Source: Nocardioides sp. Root240
GTDB taxonomy: Bacteria > Actinomycetota > Actinomycetes > Propionibacteriales > Nocardioidaceae
Assembly: GCF_001428825.1 (NCBI RefSeq)
Contig: NZ_LMIT01000009.1
Span: 104,992-168,991, forward strand
Length of the DNA stretch: 64,000 bases
Direction of reading: 5' to 3'
Below are positions 9,477 through 19,600 of this stretch, in pieces. Each line of letters begins with the position of its first letter. The first letter of the stretch is position 1. Under the pieces are notes generated by a model. The model saw only the letters and a list, made by a program, of their open reading frames with translations. It did no database searches and was not told where the DNA came from. The translations under genes were made by a program, and so were the position numbers.

Positions 9477-9492
9477 TATAACAAACGTTATA
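9477..9492. promoter_or_regulatory. candidate TetR operator in divergent intergenic region
   Basis: TATAAC-aaac-GTTATA, a perfect 6-base inverted repeat with a 4-base spacer, strikingly AT-rich for this genome. It sits between the TetR start (9457) and the GTG of the divergent membrane protein (9508), just before that gene's ribosome site (taggagag, 9491-9498). Position and symmetry fit a TetR dimer site. Confidence 0.6.
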
Positions 9493-9507
9493 GGAGAGTG
9501 GGGACGC

Positions 9508-10680
9508 GTGGAGCTCAGCAGGTGGAGGCGGGCCTCGGTGGTCGGCTGGGTGGCCATCACGGCCCTCGCCGTCCTCTACGGCCCGATGGCGGTCGAGTTC
9601 ACGTGGCGCTTCTTCGACCCGGGCGCCCCCGGGTTGTGGGACCACACGTTCGCCGCCGTCGTCGACCACGACGAGGCCTACGGCCCGGGGTCCATCCACA
9701 CCGTGAGCGGGGGCGAGTACGCCGACAACCGGCTGACGATGCTGTTCCACACCACCACCGGCGGGATCGCCATCGTCCTGTTCGCCGTGCAGTTCTCGGC
9801 ACGGCTGCGCCGCAACCTGGCGCGGCACCGCGTGATCGGCCGGGTCGCCGCGGGGCTGGCGCTGGTCGGGATGGCCGGTGCCGCGGTGTACCTCCTCGCC
9901 GTCGGTCCCGACCGCACCTACGACGGCCCGGCGTTCCACGTCCAGCTCTGGGCCCTCGCGTTCGGGACGGCGACGGCCACCGTGCTCGGCGTGGCCGCCG
10001 CGCGACGGCACCAGCTCGCCATGCACCAGGCGTTGATGGCCTACGCGTTCGCGCTCCTGCTGACGGCGCCGCTGCTGCGGGTCGGCTACCTCGTCCTGGG
10101 CAACGCCTGGCCGGACACGACGCAGCTCGAGACGAACCTCGCCGGTGCCGCCTTCCTGAGCACCTGGGCTCCCGTCGGTGCCTTCCTCGCCGCCCGCGCC
10201 CAGGACCGGCGCCGGCGACGTGACCCGGCGATCCCGGCGCTGCCCGGACGCCGCCTCGACCTGTCCGTGCTGGTCCTGGCCGCTGCCGCCGCACCCGTCC
10301 TCGTGGTCCGGTACGACGAAGAGCTCGACGGGCTCGACCGGGTCACGACGACCGGCCTGGTGGGCCTGGTCGCCGCCCTGGCGATCGCGGTCGTCAACCT
10401 GGTCGGGGCGCGTCGTGCCGGTGCCGAGGTGGCGGCGGAGGAGTGGCGCGTGGCCAGTCTGGGCCTCGTGTCGACCGTGCCGACCGCACTGGTGGTGTGG
10501 GGCTTGCTCGACCTGCCGTTCGCAACGGTCGATGCCTGGTTCGCGACCCTGCTCACGGCCCCCGCGATCGCCGTCTCCCTCGGCTTCCTGCTCGTCGTCT
10601 GGCGGCGGCGGAAGGTCCGCGGGTCCCAGGCGCAGGTCGCCCCGGCCCCGGTGCTCCCGGCGGCCGCGTCGTCCGACTGA
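9508..10680 (+). CDS. DUF2306-like multi-pass membrane protein
   Basis: 390 residues from the GTG at 9508 (ribosome site taggagag 9-16 bases upstream). About nine hydrophobic segments are visible, for example VVGWVAITALAVLYGPMAV near the N-terminus, GGIAIVLFAVQFSARL, VIGRVAAGLALVGMAGAAVY and AIAVSLGFLLVVWRR. The H-x-x-x-G/H-R-x-x-G pattern (ARHRVIGRVAAG) and the FHVQLWALAFG helix resemble DUF2306 membrane proteins, whose function is unknown. A TetR gene is divergent; drug- or stress-inducible expression is an inference. Confidence 0.75.
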   Translation: MELSRWRRASVVGWVAITALAVLYGPMAVEFTWRFFDPGAPGLWDHTFAAVVDHDEAYGPGSIHTVSGGEYADNRLTMLFHTTTGGIAIVLFAVQFSARLRRNLARHRVIGRVAAGLALVGMAGAAVYLLAVGPDRTYDGPAFHVQLWALAFGTATATVLGVAAARRHQLAMHQALMAYAFALLLTAPLLRVGYLVLGNAWPDTTQLETNLAGAAFLSTWAPVGAFLAARAQDRRRRRDPAIPALPGRRLDLSVLVLAAAAAPVLVVRYDEELDGLDRVTTTGLVGLVAALAIAVVNLVGARRAGAEVAAEEWRVASLGLVSTVPTALVVWGLLDLPFATVDAWFATLLTAPAIAVSLGFLLVVWRRRKVRGSQAQVAPAPVLPAAASSD

Positions 10681-10686
10681 GCGCGC

Positions 10687-11712
10687 TCAGCCCGCCGGTG
10701 TCCGCAGCTGCTGCAGCACCGACCTCGCCTGCGACCTGGCCCCGGCGGCGTTGGGGTGGGCGGGGACGGCGACCGCCAGGTCGTTGACCGAGAGCACGCC
10801 CAGGCCCTCGACGTACCGGGTGCGGGGCCCGGTGCAGACGTGGTGGCCGGTGCTGAGCGGGTGGGTGTCGACGAGCTCGGCGCCGCCCCGCCTCGCCGCG
10901 CGGGCCAGCATCGCGTTGAGCTCGACGAAGACGCCGTGCAGGTAGGCCATGTCGGGGTTCGTGATCGGGACGATCGGCCAGCACCCCTTGGCCGGGATGG
11001 CGTCGAGGTAGTTGACCAGCAGGATCCGCGCCTTCGGCGAGCGCCGGCGGATCTCCTGCAGCGCCCGCACCACCTTGATCTCGGAGCGTGCGACGGCCTG
11101 CGCGAGCCGGTCGGTCCCGCCCGCCGTGAACCGCTCCTTGCACGCGCCCAGCGGCAACTGTGCGATGTCGACGAGCGGCAGGACGTCCGGCAGCGGCAGC
11201 CTCGGCGCCGGGATCCCGATCGGCAGCGCCGAGATGCACGACAACGCACCGGCGGCCACGCCCGCGTCGTTGCCGCCGATGCCGACCGTGACCAGGTCCG
11301 TCGTACGGGTCAGGCGGTTGAACTGGGGCGGGTTCACGCCCCCGAGCGGCAGCTCCTGCGGCTGGGTGAAGTGGTCCGTCGTCGCCGATCCGCACGTCGC
11401 GTCGCGGAAGGTGCGGACGCCGAGCTGCTTCGCCACCAGCTTCGGGTAGTTGCTGTGCGACTGCGCGCAGTCGACCGGCACGTACCTGGAGTCCGGGAGC
11501 CCGTCCTTGTCGAAGAACACGACGTCCGCCGACCACGAGTCACCGAGCGCGACGTACTCCTCGTAGGTGGGCGTCACCACCGTCGTGGCCCGCGCGGTCG
11601 GGCCGTCGGCCAGCACGGTGAGGGCAGGGGCGGTCAGGGCGAGCAGCGCGGCCGCGGCCGCGCTCCGGAGGGGGGTCACGTCGGCACAACGATCGGATGT
11701 GACGGCAGTCAC
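10687..11712 (-). CDS. secreted SGNH/GDSL-type lipase or esterase
   Basis: Up to 341 residues from a GTG at 11712; a second in-frame GTG 11 codons later (11679, VTPLRSAAAAALLALTAPAL) gives a better signal peptide and may be the true start. SGNH blocks are in order: YVALGDSWSADV (block I, nucleophile Ser), VGIGGNDAGV (block III, Gly/Asn) and VPAHPNAAGARSQA near the end (block V, Asp/His replaced by an x-P-H-P-N-A-x-G form usual for actinobacterial enzymes). Six Cys suggest disulfides. Probably an exported esterase. Convergent with 9508; a ctgagc/gctcag hairpin (10677-10690) lies at the junction. Confidence 0.9.
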   Translation of the reverse strand: MTAVTSDRCADVTPLRSAAAAALLALTAPALTVLADGPTARATTVVTPTYEEYVALGDSWSADVVFFDKDGLPDSRYVPVDCAQSHSNYPKLVAKQLGVRTFRDATCGSATTDHFTQPQELPLGGVNPPQFNRLTRTTDLVTVGIGGNDAGVAAGALSCISALPIGIPAPRLPLPDVLPLVDIAQLPLGACKERFTAGGTDRLAQAVARSEIKVVRALQEIRRRSPKARILLVNYLDAIPAKGCWPIVPITNPDMAYLHGVFVELNAMLARAARRGGAELVDTHPLSTGHHVCTGPRTRYVEGLGVLSVNDLAVAVPAHPNAAGARSQARSVLQQLRTPAG

Positions 11713-11750
11713 TGCCCGCGCCTGTCGGTGGGCGGTGCGAGGGTGGCCTC

Positions 11751-12176
11751 ATGGACCAGAGGATCAGCTTCATCACGCTCGCCGTCGCCGACCTCGACGC
11801 CACTCGCCGCTTCTACGTCGACGGCCTCGGCTGGTCGCCCGAGCTCGACGTACCCGGGGAGGTGCTGATGTTCCGCGCCGGTCCCGCCCTCGTCCTCTCC
11901 CTCTGGGAGCGCACCCACTTCGAGGCCGAGGTCGGCCCCGCCATGACCGGCCCCGGCGTCGCCCCGCTCACCATCGCCCACAACCTGCCCACGCCCGAGG
12001 GCGTCGACGACGTGCTCGCAACCGCCCGGGCGGCGGGTGCGCCGCACGTGCAGGACGGGGTGGAGCGTGACTGGGGCGGCTACTCCGGCTACTTCGCCGA
12101 CCCCGACGGCTACCGCTGGGAGGTCGCGTTCAACCCGGATCCGGGGTTGACGGCGATCGTGCTGCCCGAGGGCTGA
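11751..12176 (+). CDS. VOC (glyoxalase/bleomycin resistance) family protein
   Basis: 141 residues with two beta-alpha-beta-beta-beta halves: ISFITLAVADLDATRRFYV at the start and GGYSGYFADPDGYRWEVAF near the end, the usual VOC metal-site edges (H replaced by T in the first strand, E in WEVAF). These proteins act as dioxygenases, isomerases or antibiotic-binding proteins; no specific member can be named. It is divergent from the GDSL lipase (38-base gap) and ends 5 bases from the convergent LysR gene. Confidence 0.9.
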   Translation: MDQRISFITLAVADLDATRRFYVDGLGWSPELDVPGEVLMFRAGPALVLSLWERTHFEAEVGPAMTGPGVAPLTIAHNLPTPEGVDDVLATARAAGAPHVQDGVERDWGGYSGYFADPDGYRWEVAFNPDPGLTAIVLPEG

Positions 12177-12180
12177 GGCC

Positions 12181-13053
12181 TCACCCCACCAGCGCCCCCA
12201 CCTGCCGCAGGACGTCCAGCAGCGGAACGAGTGCCGGCGACCCGCTCCCCGCCCGGTGGACGGCGGCCAGGTCACGGTGCATCGGAGGGTCGAAGCTCCG
12301 CGCGACCACGCCGGGGAGGGGTGCTGGCGACCGGTCGACGCTGTGCCAGATGCAGGACGCGAGGCCGTGGGTGACCGCGGCGAGCCAGGCGTTGCGCTCG
12401 TCGGTCTCGACGGCGACCTCCGGCACGGCGCCCTGGGCGGCGAAGAAGGCGTCGAGTGCCGCGCGGCGCGGGGTGCCGGCGGTGGGGAGCACCAGGGGGA
12501 GTCCGGTGAGGTCGGCGATCCGGACCGGGTCGGGGAGGTCGACGGCAGCGGGGGAGTAGAGGCGCACCTCGGCCCGCCCGATGTCGACGAGGGTCAGGTC
12601 GGTCGTCACGGCACTGTCGCAGATGCCGAGGTCGGCGCGGCCGGTGGCGACCAGGTCGACGACCTCCGTGGAGGACACGCACCCCACCAACCGGGTCGGT
12701 ACGACGACGCCGTGCTCGCGCAGCCCCGCGAGGATCGGGATCGCCATCGCGGCCTGCAGGGTCGGGGAGGCGGCGATGACCAGCGGCGCGGCCGGGTCGG
12801 TGGCGGTCGCGGCCGACCGGAGGGCGTCGATGCTGACCAGCACCCGCCGAGCGCCGCGTACGAAGGTCTCGCCGTCGGCGGTGAGCGCGACGCCGCGGCC
12901 GGAGCGGGCGAACAGCGTCGTGCCGAGCTCGCGCTCGAGCTGGCGGACCGCGCGGCTCAGCGCGGGCTGGGCCACGGGCACAGCGGCCGCGGCGGCGGTC
13001 ATGCTGCCGTGCTCGGCGGTGGCGACGACGTACCGCAGCTGCTGGATGTTCAA
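12181..13053 (-). CDS. LysR family transcriptional regulator
   Basis: 290 residues if started at the TTG at 13053 (LNIQQLRYVVATAEHGSMTA), which has GGAGG four bases upstream and matches where LysR proteins normally start; the frame is open upstream to 13137 but that part is basic and unlike the family. The winged HTH occupies residues 1-60 (AAAAAVPVAQPALSRAVRQL), followed by an effector domain with PLVIAASPTLQAAMAI. It is divergent from the SurE-like gene (110-base gap), a common LysR arrangement, so that gene is a candidate target. Confidence 0.9.
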   Translation of the reverse strand: MNIQQLRYVVATAEHGSMTAAAAAVPVAQPALSRAVRQLERELGTTLFARSGRGVALTADGETFVRGARRVLVSIDALRSAATATDPAAPLVIAASPTLQAAMAIPILAGLREHGVVVPTRLVGCVSSTEVVDLVATGRADLGICDSAVTTDLTLVDIGRAEVRLYSPAAVDLPDPVRIADLTGLPLVLPTAGTPRRAALDAFFAAQGAVPEVAVETDERNAWLAAVTHGLASCIWHSVDRSPAPLPGVVARSFDPPMHRDLAAVHRAGSGSPALVPLLDVLRQVGALVG

Positions 13054-13163
13054 CCGGCCTCCATGCCGAACGGGTCTTGGACGTCGTGTGACGCGCACCA
13101 CGAATCTAGAACGCGTTCCATTCCGGTGCATCCCCATCCACGGATCTCTGTCGAGGAGTCGTC

Positions 13164-14237
13164 ATGCGTGTTCCGTCCCTGCCCCCGCTCCCAGGCCGTG
13201 TCGCCGCCATCGGCGTCGCGCTCGCCGCCGGCTTCGCCGGCGCGGTCTTCGCCGCCCCCGGCTCGGCCGCCCCGGCCCCGCGTCCCGAGGTGTCCGCGGC
13301 GACGGCAGCCGCCGCTCCGGCACTCGCCGGCCTCGAGGTGCTGCTCACCAACGACGACAGCGCCCGCGGGCTCGATGCCGGCTTCGGCACCGACGGCAAG
13401 GGCCTCTACGAGCTGCGCCGGGCCCTGTGCAACGCCGGCGCGGACGTCCTCGTCGTCGCGCCGTGGTCGCAGCAGAGCGGTGCGGGCGCGCGGATGACCA
13501 GCCCCGGCTTCAGCCCGGTCGCGATGACCGTGCAGGCGGTGACCCCGCCGGCGGCGTACGCCGGTGACTGCGGCGCCACCTCGACGGCGGGCGCCGTCTT
13601 CGGCGTCTGCGTCGCCGCCGCGCCGTGCACGTCCAGTACGCCCTCGGGCTCGCCGGCCGACGCGGTCAACATCGCCCTGAGCCGGTTCGCGAAGAACTTC
13701 TGGGCCGACGGCCCGGACCTCGTGCTGTCCGGCACCAACTTCGGCCAGAACATCGGCGCCACCGTCAACCACTCGGGCACGGTGGGCGCGGTCGTCACCG
13801 CCCACGAGTACGACGTCCCGGCCATCGCGTTCAGCGCCGAGGTGCCGCGCGACCTCGCCCAGATCCCGAACGTCCCGTTCCGCGCCACCGCCGACTTCGC
13901 GGTGAAGCTGATCACGACGCTGCGCCAGCGCAACGCGCTCACTCACGACCTGGCGCTCAACGTGAACCACCCGTTCGTCGGCCCCGGCGAGACGCTCGGC
14001 AAGCCGGTCCGTGCGGACATCGGCCTCAGCAGCGACCTCGGCCTGACCTTCCTCGACGACGTCCCGGCCACCGGCGGCACCTACCGCCTGGTCGCCGGTG
14101 CGCCCGCCGCGGAGACCCGGCGCAACGCCGACACGACCGCGCTCGCCCGCAACGACATCCCGGTGACGGCCCTCGACGGTGACTGGGGCCGCGCGATGCC
14201 GCTCCAGGTCTCGATCGTGCTGGCCGCGCTGCGCTGA
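13164..14237 (+). CDS. surE: exported SurE-like 5'/3'-nucleotidase
   Basis: 357 residues. The core carries the SurE signatures: VLLTNDDSARGLDAGFG (N-D-D metal site), then LVLSGTNFGQNIGATVNHSG (the S-G-x-N-x-G motif) and SGTVGAVVTAHEYDVPAIAFS. Unlike canonical cytoplasmic SurE (about 250 residues) it starts with a signal peptide (residues 1-37, RVAAIGVALAAGFAGAVFAA ending SAA) and has Cys-containing inserts (GDCGATSTAGAVFGVCVAAA). Probably an extracellular acid phosphatase or nucleotidase that scavenges phosphate. Its divergent neighbour is a LysR regulator. Confidence 0.9.
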   Translation: MRVPSLPPLPGRVAAIGVALAAGFAGAVFAAPGSAAPAPRPEVSAATAAAAPALAGLEVLLTNDDSARGLDAGFGTDGKGLYELRRALCNAGADVLVVAPWSQQSGAGARMTSPGFSPVAMTVQAVTPPAAYAGDCGATSTAGAVFGVCVAAAPCTSSTPSGSPADAVNIALSRFAKNFWADGPDLVLSGTNFGQNIGATVNHSGTVGAVVTAHEYDVPAIAFSAEVPRDLAQIPNVPFRATADFAVKLITTLRQRNALTHDLALNVNHPFVGPGETLGKPVRADIGLSSDLGLTFLDDVPATGGTYRLVAGAPAAETRRNADTTALARNDIPVTALDGDWGRAMPLQVSIVLAALR

Positions 14238-14271
14238 CCGACGCCGCCCACGCCGGTGGGAGGATGGGTCC

Positions 14272-15090
14272 GTGACCACCGCCGGCGAGATGCTCTCCGC
14301 GGTGCTCGCGGACCTTGCCGACCAGACCATCTCGCGCCGGTCGGCCGCGCTGGCCGACGAGCCGGACGCCGTCCACCAGCTCCGCACGACGGTACGCCGC
14401 CAGCGGAACCTGCTGGCCGCCTTCCGCCGCTGCTTCGACACCGAGGCCGCCTCCACCGTGGGGGCGGCCCTGGCGTCGTACGGCGGCCTGCTGGGGGAGT
14501 GCCGCGACCTCGAGGTCCGCGCCGACGACACGGCCCGCGCGCTGACGGCGCTGGGGCTCGAGCACCTCGACGGGCGGCTCGTCGTACCTCTCCGGGAGGC
14601 GCACGCCCGCGCCCACGCGACCCTCGTCGTGTGGCACACCGGCCCGGACGCCGTACGCCTCGACGCGCTCCTGGCCGGCTGGGCGGAGGCGCCGGTGCTG
14701 GCCGAGCGGGCGAGGCGTCCTGCCGAGGACGTCGCCGCGAAGGCCGTGCGGCGCCAGGTCCGCCGCGTCCTCGCCCGGGCGGACGCCGCGGCGGACGGGA
14801 GTGAGGAGGCGCGCCACGACCTCCGCAGGGCCGCCCGCCGGCTGCGCCACACCGCCGACGCGGTGGCCGACGTGCTCACCGACGACGCCGTCGTGCGGGC
14901 CGGCAGGCTGGGCCAGCGGATCCAGGGCGCGCTGGGCGACCACCGCGACGCGCTGTTGCTGGCCGACCACGTCCGGCGCGCGGGCGACCCGGACGACCGG
15001 CTCGTCGACCACGCGGTGCAGCTCGCCGGCGAGGCGCTCGACGGCCTCGACGAGCCGCTCGCCGAGCTCCGTCGAGCAGCCGTCCCATGA
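14272..15090 (+). CDS. CHAD domain protein
   Basis: 272 residues from the GTG at 14272. It contains the repeated His/Arg helices of CHAD domains: DAVHQLRTTVRRQRNLLAAF near residue 35, LGECRDLEVRADD, EEARHDLRRAARRLRHTAD near 185 and GALGDHRDALLLADH. CHAD domains bind inorganic polyphosphate through these basic residues. No CYTH/triphosphatase domain is fused here. It follows the exported phosphatase gene by 34 bases, an interesting but unproven phosphate link. Confidence 0.9.
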   Translation: MTTAGEMLSAVLADLADQTISRRSAALADEPDAVHQLRTTVRRQRNLLAAFRRCFDTEAASTVGAALASYGGLLGECRDLEVRADDTARALTALGLEHLDGRLVVPLREAHARAHATLVVWHTGPDAVRLDALLAGWAEAPVLAERARRPAEDVAAKAVRRQVRRVLARADAAADGSEEARHDLRRAARRLRHTADAVADVLTDDAVVRAGRLGQRIQGALGDHRDALLLADHVRRAGDPDDRLVDHAVQLAGEALDGLDEPLAELRRAAVP

Positions 15091-15100
15091 GACGGCCGTC

Positions 15101-15160
15101 TTGCCATGTGGGACGTGGTGCGACACTTATTCGACGGCACGACCGGGCACGGCGTACGGT
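15101..15160 (+). promoter_or_regulatory. candidate promoter region of ilvB leader
   Basis: Two possibilities are visible. TTGCCA (15101-15106) with ACTTAT (15125-15130), spacing 18, would give a 5' UTR of about 30 bases before the leader ATG. Alternatively, TACGGT (15155-15160) lies 6 bases before the ATG at 15167 and would give a leaderless peptide transcript. Neither is a strong consensus match. Confidence 0.35.
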
Positions 15161-15166
15161 GGGCCC

Positions 15167-15208
15167 ATGCTTGACCAGCTTCTCGTACGCACCGGGCGCG
15201 CCGACTGA
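15167..15208 (+). CDS. ilvB leader peptide (13 residues, Leu/Val codons)
   Basis: ATG at 15167 to TGA at 15206-15208 encodes MLDQLLVRTGRAD. Three Leu and one Val lie in codons 2-7, and two of the Leu codons are CTT and the Val is GTA, all rarely used in this GC-rich genome. The peptide ends inside the first arm of the RNA ladder described in the next entry. This is the classic layout for transcription attenuation of branched-chain amino acid genes; leader peptides of this type in front of ilvB have been proposed in other actinobacteria. Confidence 0.75.
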   Translation: MLDQLLVRTGRAD

Positions 15209-15262
15209 CCTCGTCAGTTGACGCGTCCCGCCCCTCGTTGCCTCAGCAACTGAGGGGTTTTT
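15202..15262 (+). terminator. ilvB attenuator: alternative hairpins plus intrinsic terminator
   Basis: Arm 1 CGACTGAC (15202-15209) pairs with arm 2 GTCAGTTG (15213-15220), with one G-U, and covers the leader stop codon. Arm 3 cccctcgttgc (15231-15241) and arm 4 gcaactgagggg (15246-15257) form a GC-rich hairpin with loop ctca and one bulge, followed at once by TTTTTGTTTG: an intrinsic terminator. Arm 2 TCAGTTG (15214-15220) can instead pair with CAACTGA in arm 4 (15248-15254), which would break the terminator. A ribosome stalled on the Leu/Val codons would mask arm 1 and favour this antiterminator. Confidence 0.8.
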
Positions 15263-15329
15263 GTTTGTACGACGAACCAGACCCCCGCATGGCCCACGCC
15301 AGCGAGCAGCACAGACAGGAATGAGTCGG

Positions 15330-17089
15330 ATGACTGAGCAGCAGGGCTCCGGCGAGACGATCACCGGGGCGCAGAGCCTGGTTCGTTCGCTGGAGGCGGC
15401 CGGTGTCACGGACATCTTCGGCATCCCGGGTGGGGCGATCCTCCCGGCGTACGACCCGCTGATGGACAGCAGCATCCGCCACATCCTCGTGCGCCACGAG
15501 CAGGGCGCCGGCCACGCCGCGCAGGGCTACGCCTCGGCCTCCGGCCGCGTCGGCGTCTGCATGGCGACCTCGGGCCCGGGCGCGACCAACCTGGTCACCC
15601 CGCTGGCCGACGCGCACATGGACTCCGTGCCGATGGTCGCGATCACCGGCCAGGTCGGTGCCTCGCTGATCGGGACGGACGCCTTCCAGGAGGCGGACAT
15701 CCGCGGCATCACGATGCCGATCACCAAGCACAACTTCCTGGTGACCGACCCCGCCGAGATCCCCACCAAGATCGCCGAGGCCTTCCACATCGCCTCGACC
15801 GGTCGTCCGGGCCCGGTGCTCGTCGACGTCACCAAGTCGGCCCTGCAGTCGAACACCAGCTTCCACTGGCCGAGCGAGATCAGCCTGCCGGGCTACCGGC
15901 CCGTGACCCGCCCGCACGCCAAGCAGATCCGCGAGGCCGCGCGCCTGATCCTCGAGTCGCGCCGCCCGGTCCTGTACGTCGGCGGCGGCACCATCCGCTC
16001 GGGCGCCTCCAAGGAGCTCGCGGCCCTCGCCGAGCTCACCGGCATCCCGGTGGTCACGACCCTGATGGCGCGCGGCGCGTTCCCCGACAGCCACCCGCAG
16101 CACCTCGGCATGCCCGGCATGCACGGCACCGTCGCGGCCGTCGCGGCGCTGCAGAAGAGCGACCTGCTGATCAGCCTCGGCGCCCGCTTCGACGACCGCG
16201 TCACCGGCAACCTGGACTCGTTCGCGCCCGACGCGAAGGTCATCCACGCCGACATCGACCCGGCCGAGATCGGCAAGAACCGCTACGCCGACGTCCCGAT
16301 CGTGGGTGACGTCCGCGAGGTGCTGGTCGACCTGATCACGACCCTGCGCACCGAGGAGCAGGCCGGCAACACCGGCGACTACGAGGCGTGGGTGGCGTTC
16401 TGCGCCGGCGTGAAGAAGAAGTACCCGCTCGGCTACGACAAGCCGGCCGACGGCGGCCTCGCGCCGCAGTACGTCATCGAGCGCCTCGGCGCGATCTCCG
16501 GTCCGAACACGATCTACACCGCGGGTGTCGGCCAGCACCAGATGTGGGCCGCGCACTTCGTGGGCTACGAGCGCCCCAACACCTGGATCAACTCCGGCGG
16601 CCTCGGCACCATGGGCTTCGCCGTCCCCGGCGCGATGGGCGCCAAGGTCGCGATGCCCGACCAGACGGTGTGGGCGGTCGACGGCGACGGTTGCTTCCAG
16701 ATGACCAACCAGGAGCTCGCCACCTGCGCGATCAACGACATCCCGATCAAGGTCGCGATCATCAACAACGAGTCGCTCGGCATGGTGCGCCAGTGGCAGA
16801 CGCTGTTCTACAACAGCCGCTACTCCAACACCGACCTGCACTCCAAGCGCATCCCCGACTTCGTGAAGCTCGCCGACGCCTACGGCTGTGTGGGTCTGGC
16901 CTGCGAGTCGCCCGACGACGTCGACGCCACGATCCAGAAGGCGATGGAGATCAACGACGTCCCCGTCGTCGTCGACTTCCGGGTCCACCGTGACGCCATG
17001 GTGTGGCCGATGGTCGCCGCCGGCACGAGCAACGACGACATCAAGTACGCGCGCGACCTCGCGCCCCAGTTCGACGAGGACGACCTCTG

Positions 17090-17090
<1 letters not shown>
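15330..17090 (+). CDS. ilvB: acetolactate synthase large (catalytic) subunit
   Basis: 586 residues. Condenses pyruvate with pyruvate or 2-oxobutyrate, first common step of valine/leucine/isoleucine synthesis, using ThDP, Mg and FAD. The ThDP glutamate lies in [14 protein letters not shown] (Glu57), and the ThDP-binding GDG...NN motif is [15 protein letters not shown] to AIINN (from about residue 448). The ATG at 15330 is preferred over 15321 because AGGA at 15317-15320 then has a 9-base spacing. The stop overlaps the ilvN ATG by one base. Confidence 0.97.
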
Positions 17091-18692
<1,602 letters not shown>

Positions 18693-18707
18693 CCCCCGTC
18701 GTACGTT

Positions 18708-18736
18708 CGCCCCCGGATCCACTGGATCCGGGGGCG
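18708..18736 (+). terminator. hairpin after ilvC
   Basis: cgcccccggatcc and its exact complement ggatccgggggcg flank a short loop (actgg region 18721-18724) right after the ilvC stop. A weak ttcggcatt follows. It separates ilvBNC from the convergent DUF6907 gene and probably ends both transcripts. Confidence 0.7.
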
Positions 18737-18751
18737 TTCGGCATTCCGGCC

Positions 18752-19117
18752 TCAGTCGTCGGCCTCCAGCCCCGTCAGCTGCTCCTGCAACCCGCGCAGC
18801 AGCGCCGCTGCCGCCTCCCGGGTCAGCACCATTCGTGGCGCTCGGGCCTCGAGCGGCTCGACGACGAGCCAGGTCAGCTCGTCGTCGGCGTACCGACCTG
18901 CCCGCACGGCGAGGCTGACCGGCCGCAGCGAGGACGGCAGGGGGACGACGTCGCCGGCGCCTGCCACCGCGGCGACGATCGACGGCTCGCTCTGGTGGTA
19001 GCGGTCCTCGGGGTGGTCGTCCTCGGTGTGCTCGCGGGCGCACCAGGGTGGGCAGGGGGCGGCCTGCCAGGACGGCCGCACGGGGGCCGGCCGCGCGGTG
19101 TCGTCGGCTCCTGACAT
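18752..19117 (-). CDS. DUF6907-like small protein
   Basis: 121 residues. The N-terminal half has the signature CPPWCAREHTEDDHPEDRYH with a C-P-x-W-C pair and many His/Asp, as in the actinobacterial DUF6907 family; the second half has WLVVEPLEARAPRMVLTREE-like strand and helix (VLTREAAAALLRGLQEQLTG). DUF6907 members have no known role but are often found next to XRE-type regulators, as here (the XRE gene at 19276 is divergent). The Cys/His set may bind metal. Confidence 0.8.
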   Translation of the reverse strand: MSGADDTARPAPVRPSWQAAPCPPWCAREHTEDDHPEDRYHQSEPSIVAAVAGAGDVVPLPSSLRPVSLAVRAGRYADDELTWLVVEPLEARAPRMVLTREAAAALLRGLQEQLTGLEADD

Positions 19118-19275
19118 GCGGCGCCTCCCAAGGTCTCTCGCTCTGCCCTCCGGACCCTAGGACCCGCATCCGACGCTTCGGCGCCCTCGCGACCCCTTCG
19201 TCCACAGCCCGCCGTTGCGGCGAAAGCCATACCAGTATGGTCGCCGGGAGATGCCCATCTTCGGATGATGAGCCC

Positions 19276-19551
19276 GTGGCGGACAAGCGGGTCGATGACA
19301 GCTGGACCTCGTACGCGCGCGAGCTCGGCGTGAACCTGCAGCGCGCCCGGCACGCCAAGGGCATCAGCCAGGAGCGGGTCGCGCACCTCGCCGGCATCGC
19401 CGGGTTCACCTACCAGAAGTACGAGAAGGGCGAGTCGCGTCCGGGGACGCCGATGAACCCCCAGCTGTTCACGCTGCTCTCGCTGAGCCAGGTGCTCGAC
19501 GTACCGCTCGCCGACCTGCTGCCGGCCTTCGAGCCCGACCTCACCCGCTGA
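19276..19551 (+). CDS. XRE family helix-turn-helix regulator
   Basis: 91 residues from the GTG at 19276. The HTH covers residues 14-72: LGVNLQRARHAKGISQERVA, then HLAGIAGFTYQKYEKGESR, and a C-terminal helix LSLSQVLDVPLADLLPAF. It is a single-domain DNA-binding protein without a sensor domain. Divergent from the DUF6907 gene, which is the likely co-regulated partner. Confidence 0.92.
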   Translation: MADKRVDDSWTSYARELGVNLQRARHAKGISQERVAHLAGIAGFTYQKYEKGESRPGTPMNPQLFTLLSLSQVLDVPLADLLPAFEPDLTR

Positions 19552-19600
19552 CCCCGGTCGCCCGGAGGCTGCCGTCGACCCTGCGGGGCACTGGGCGGGC

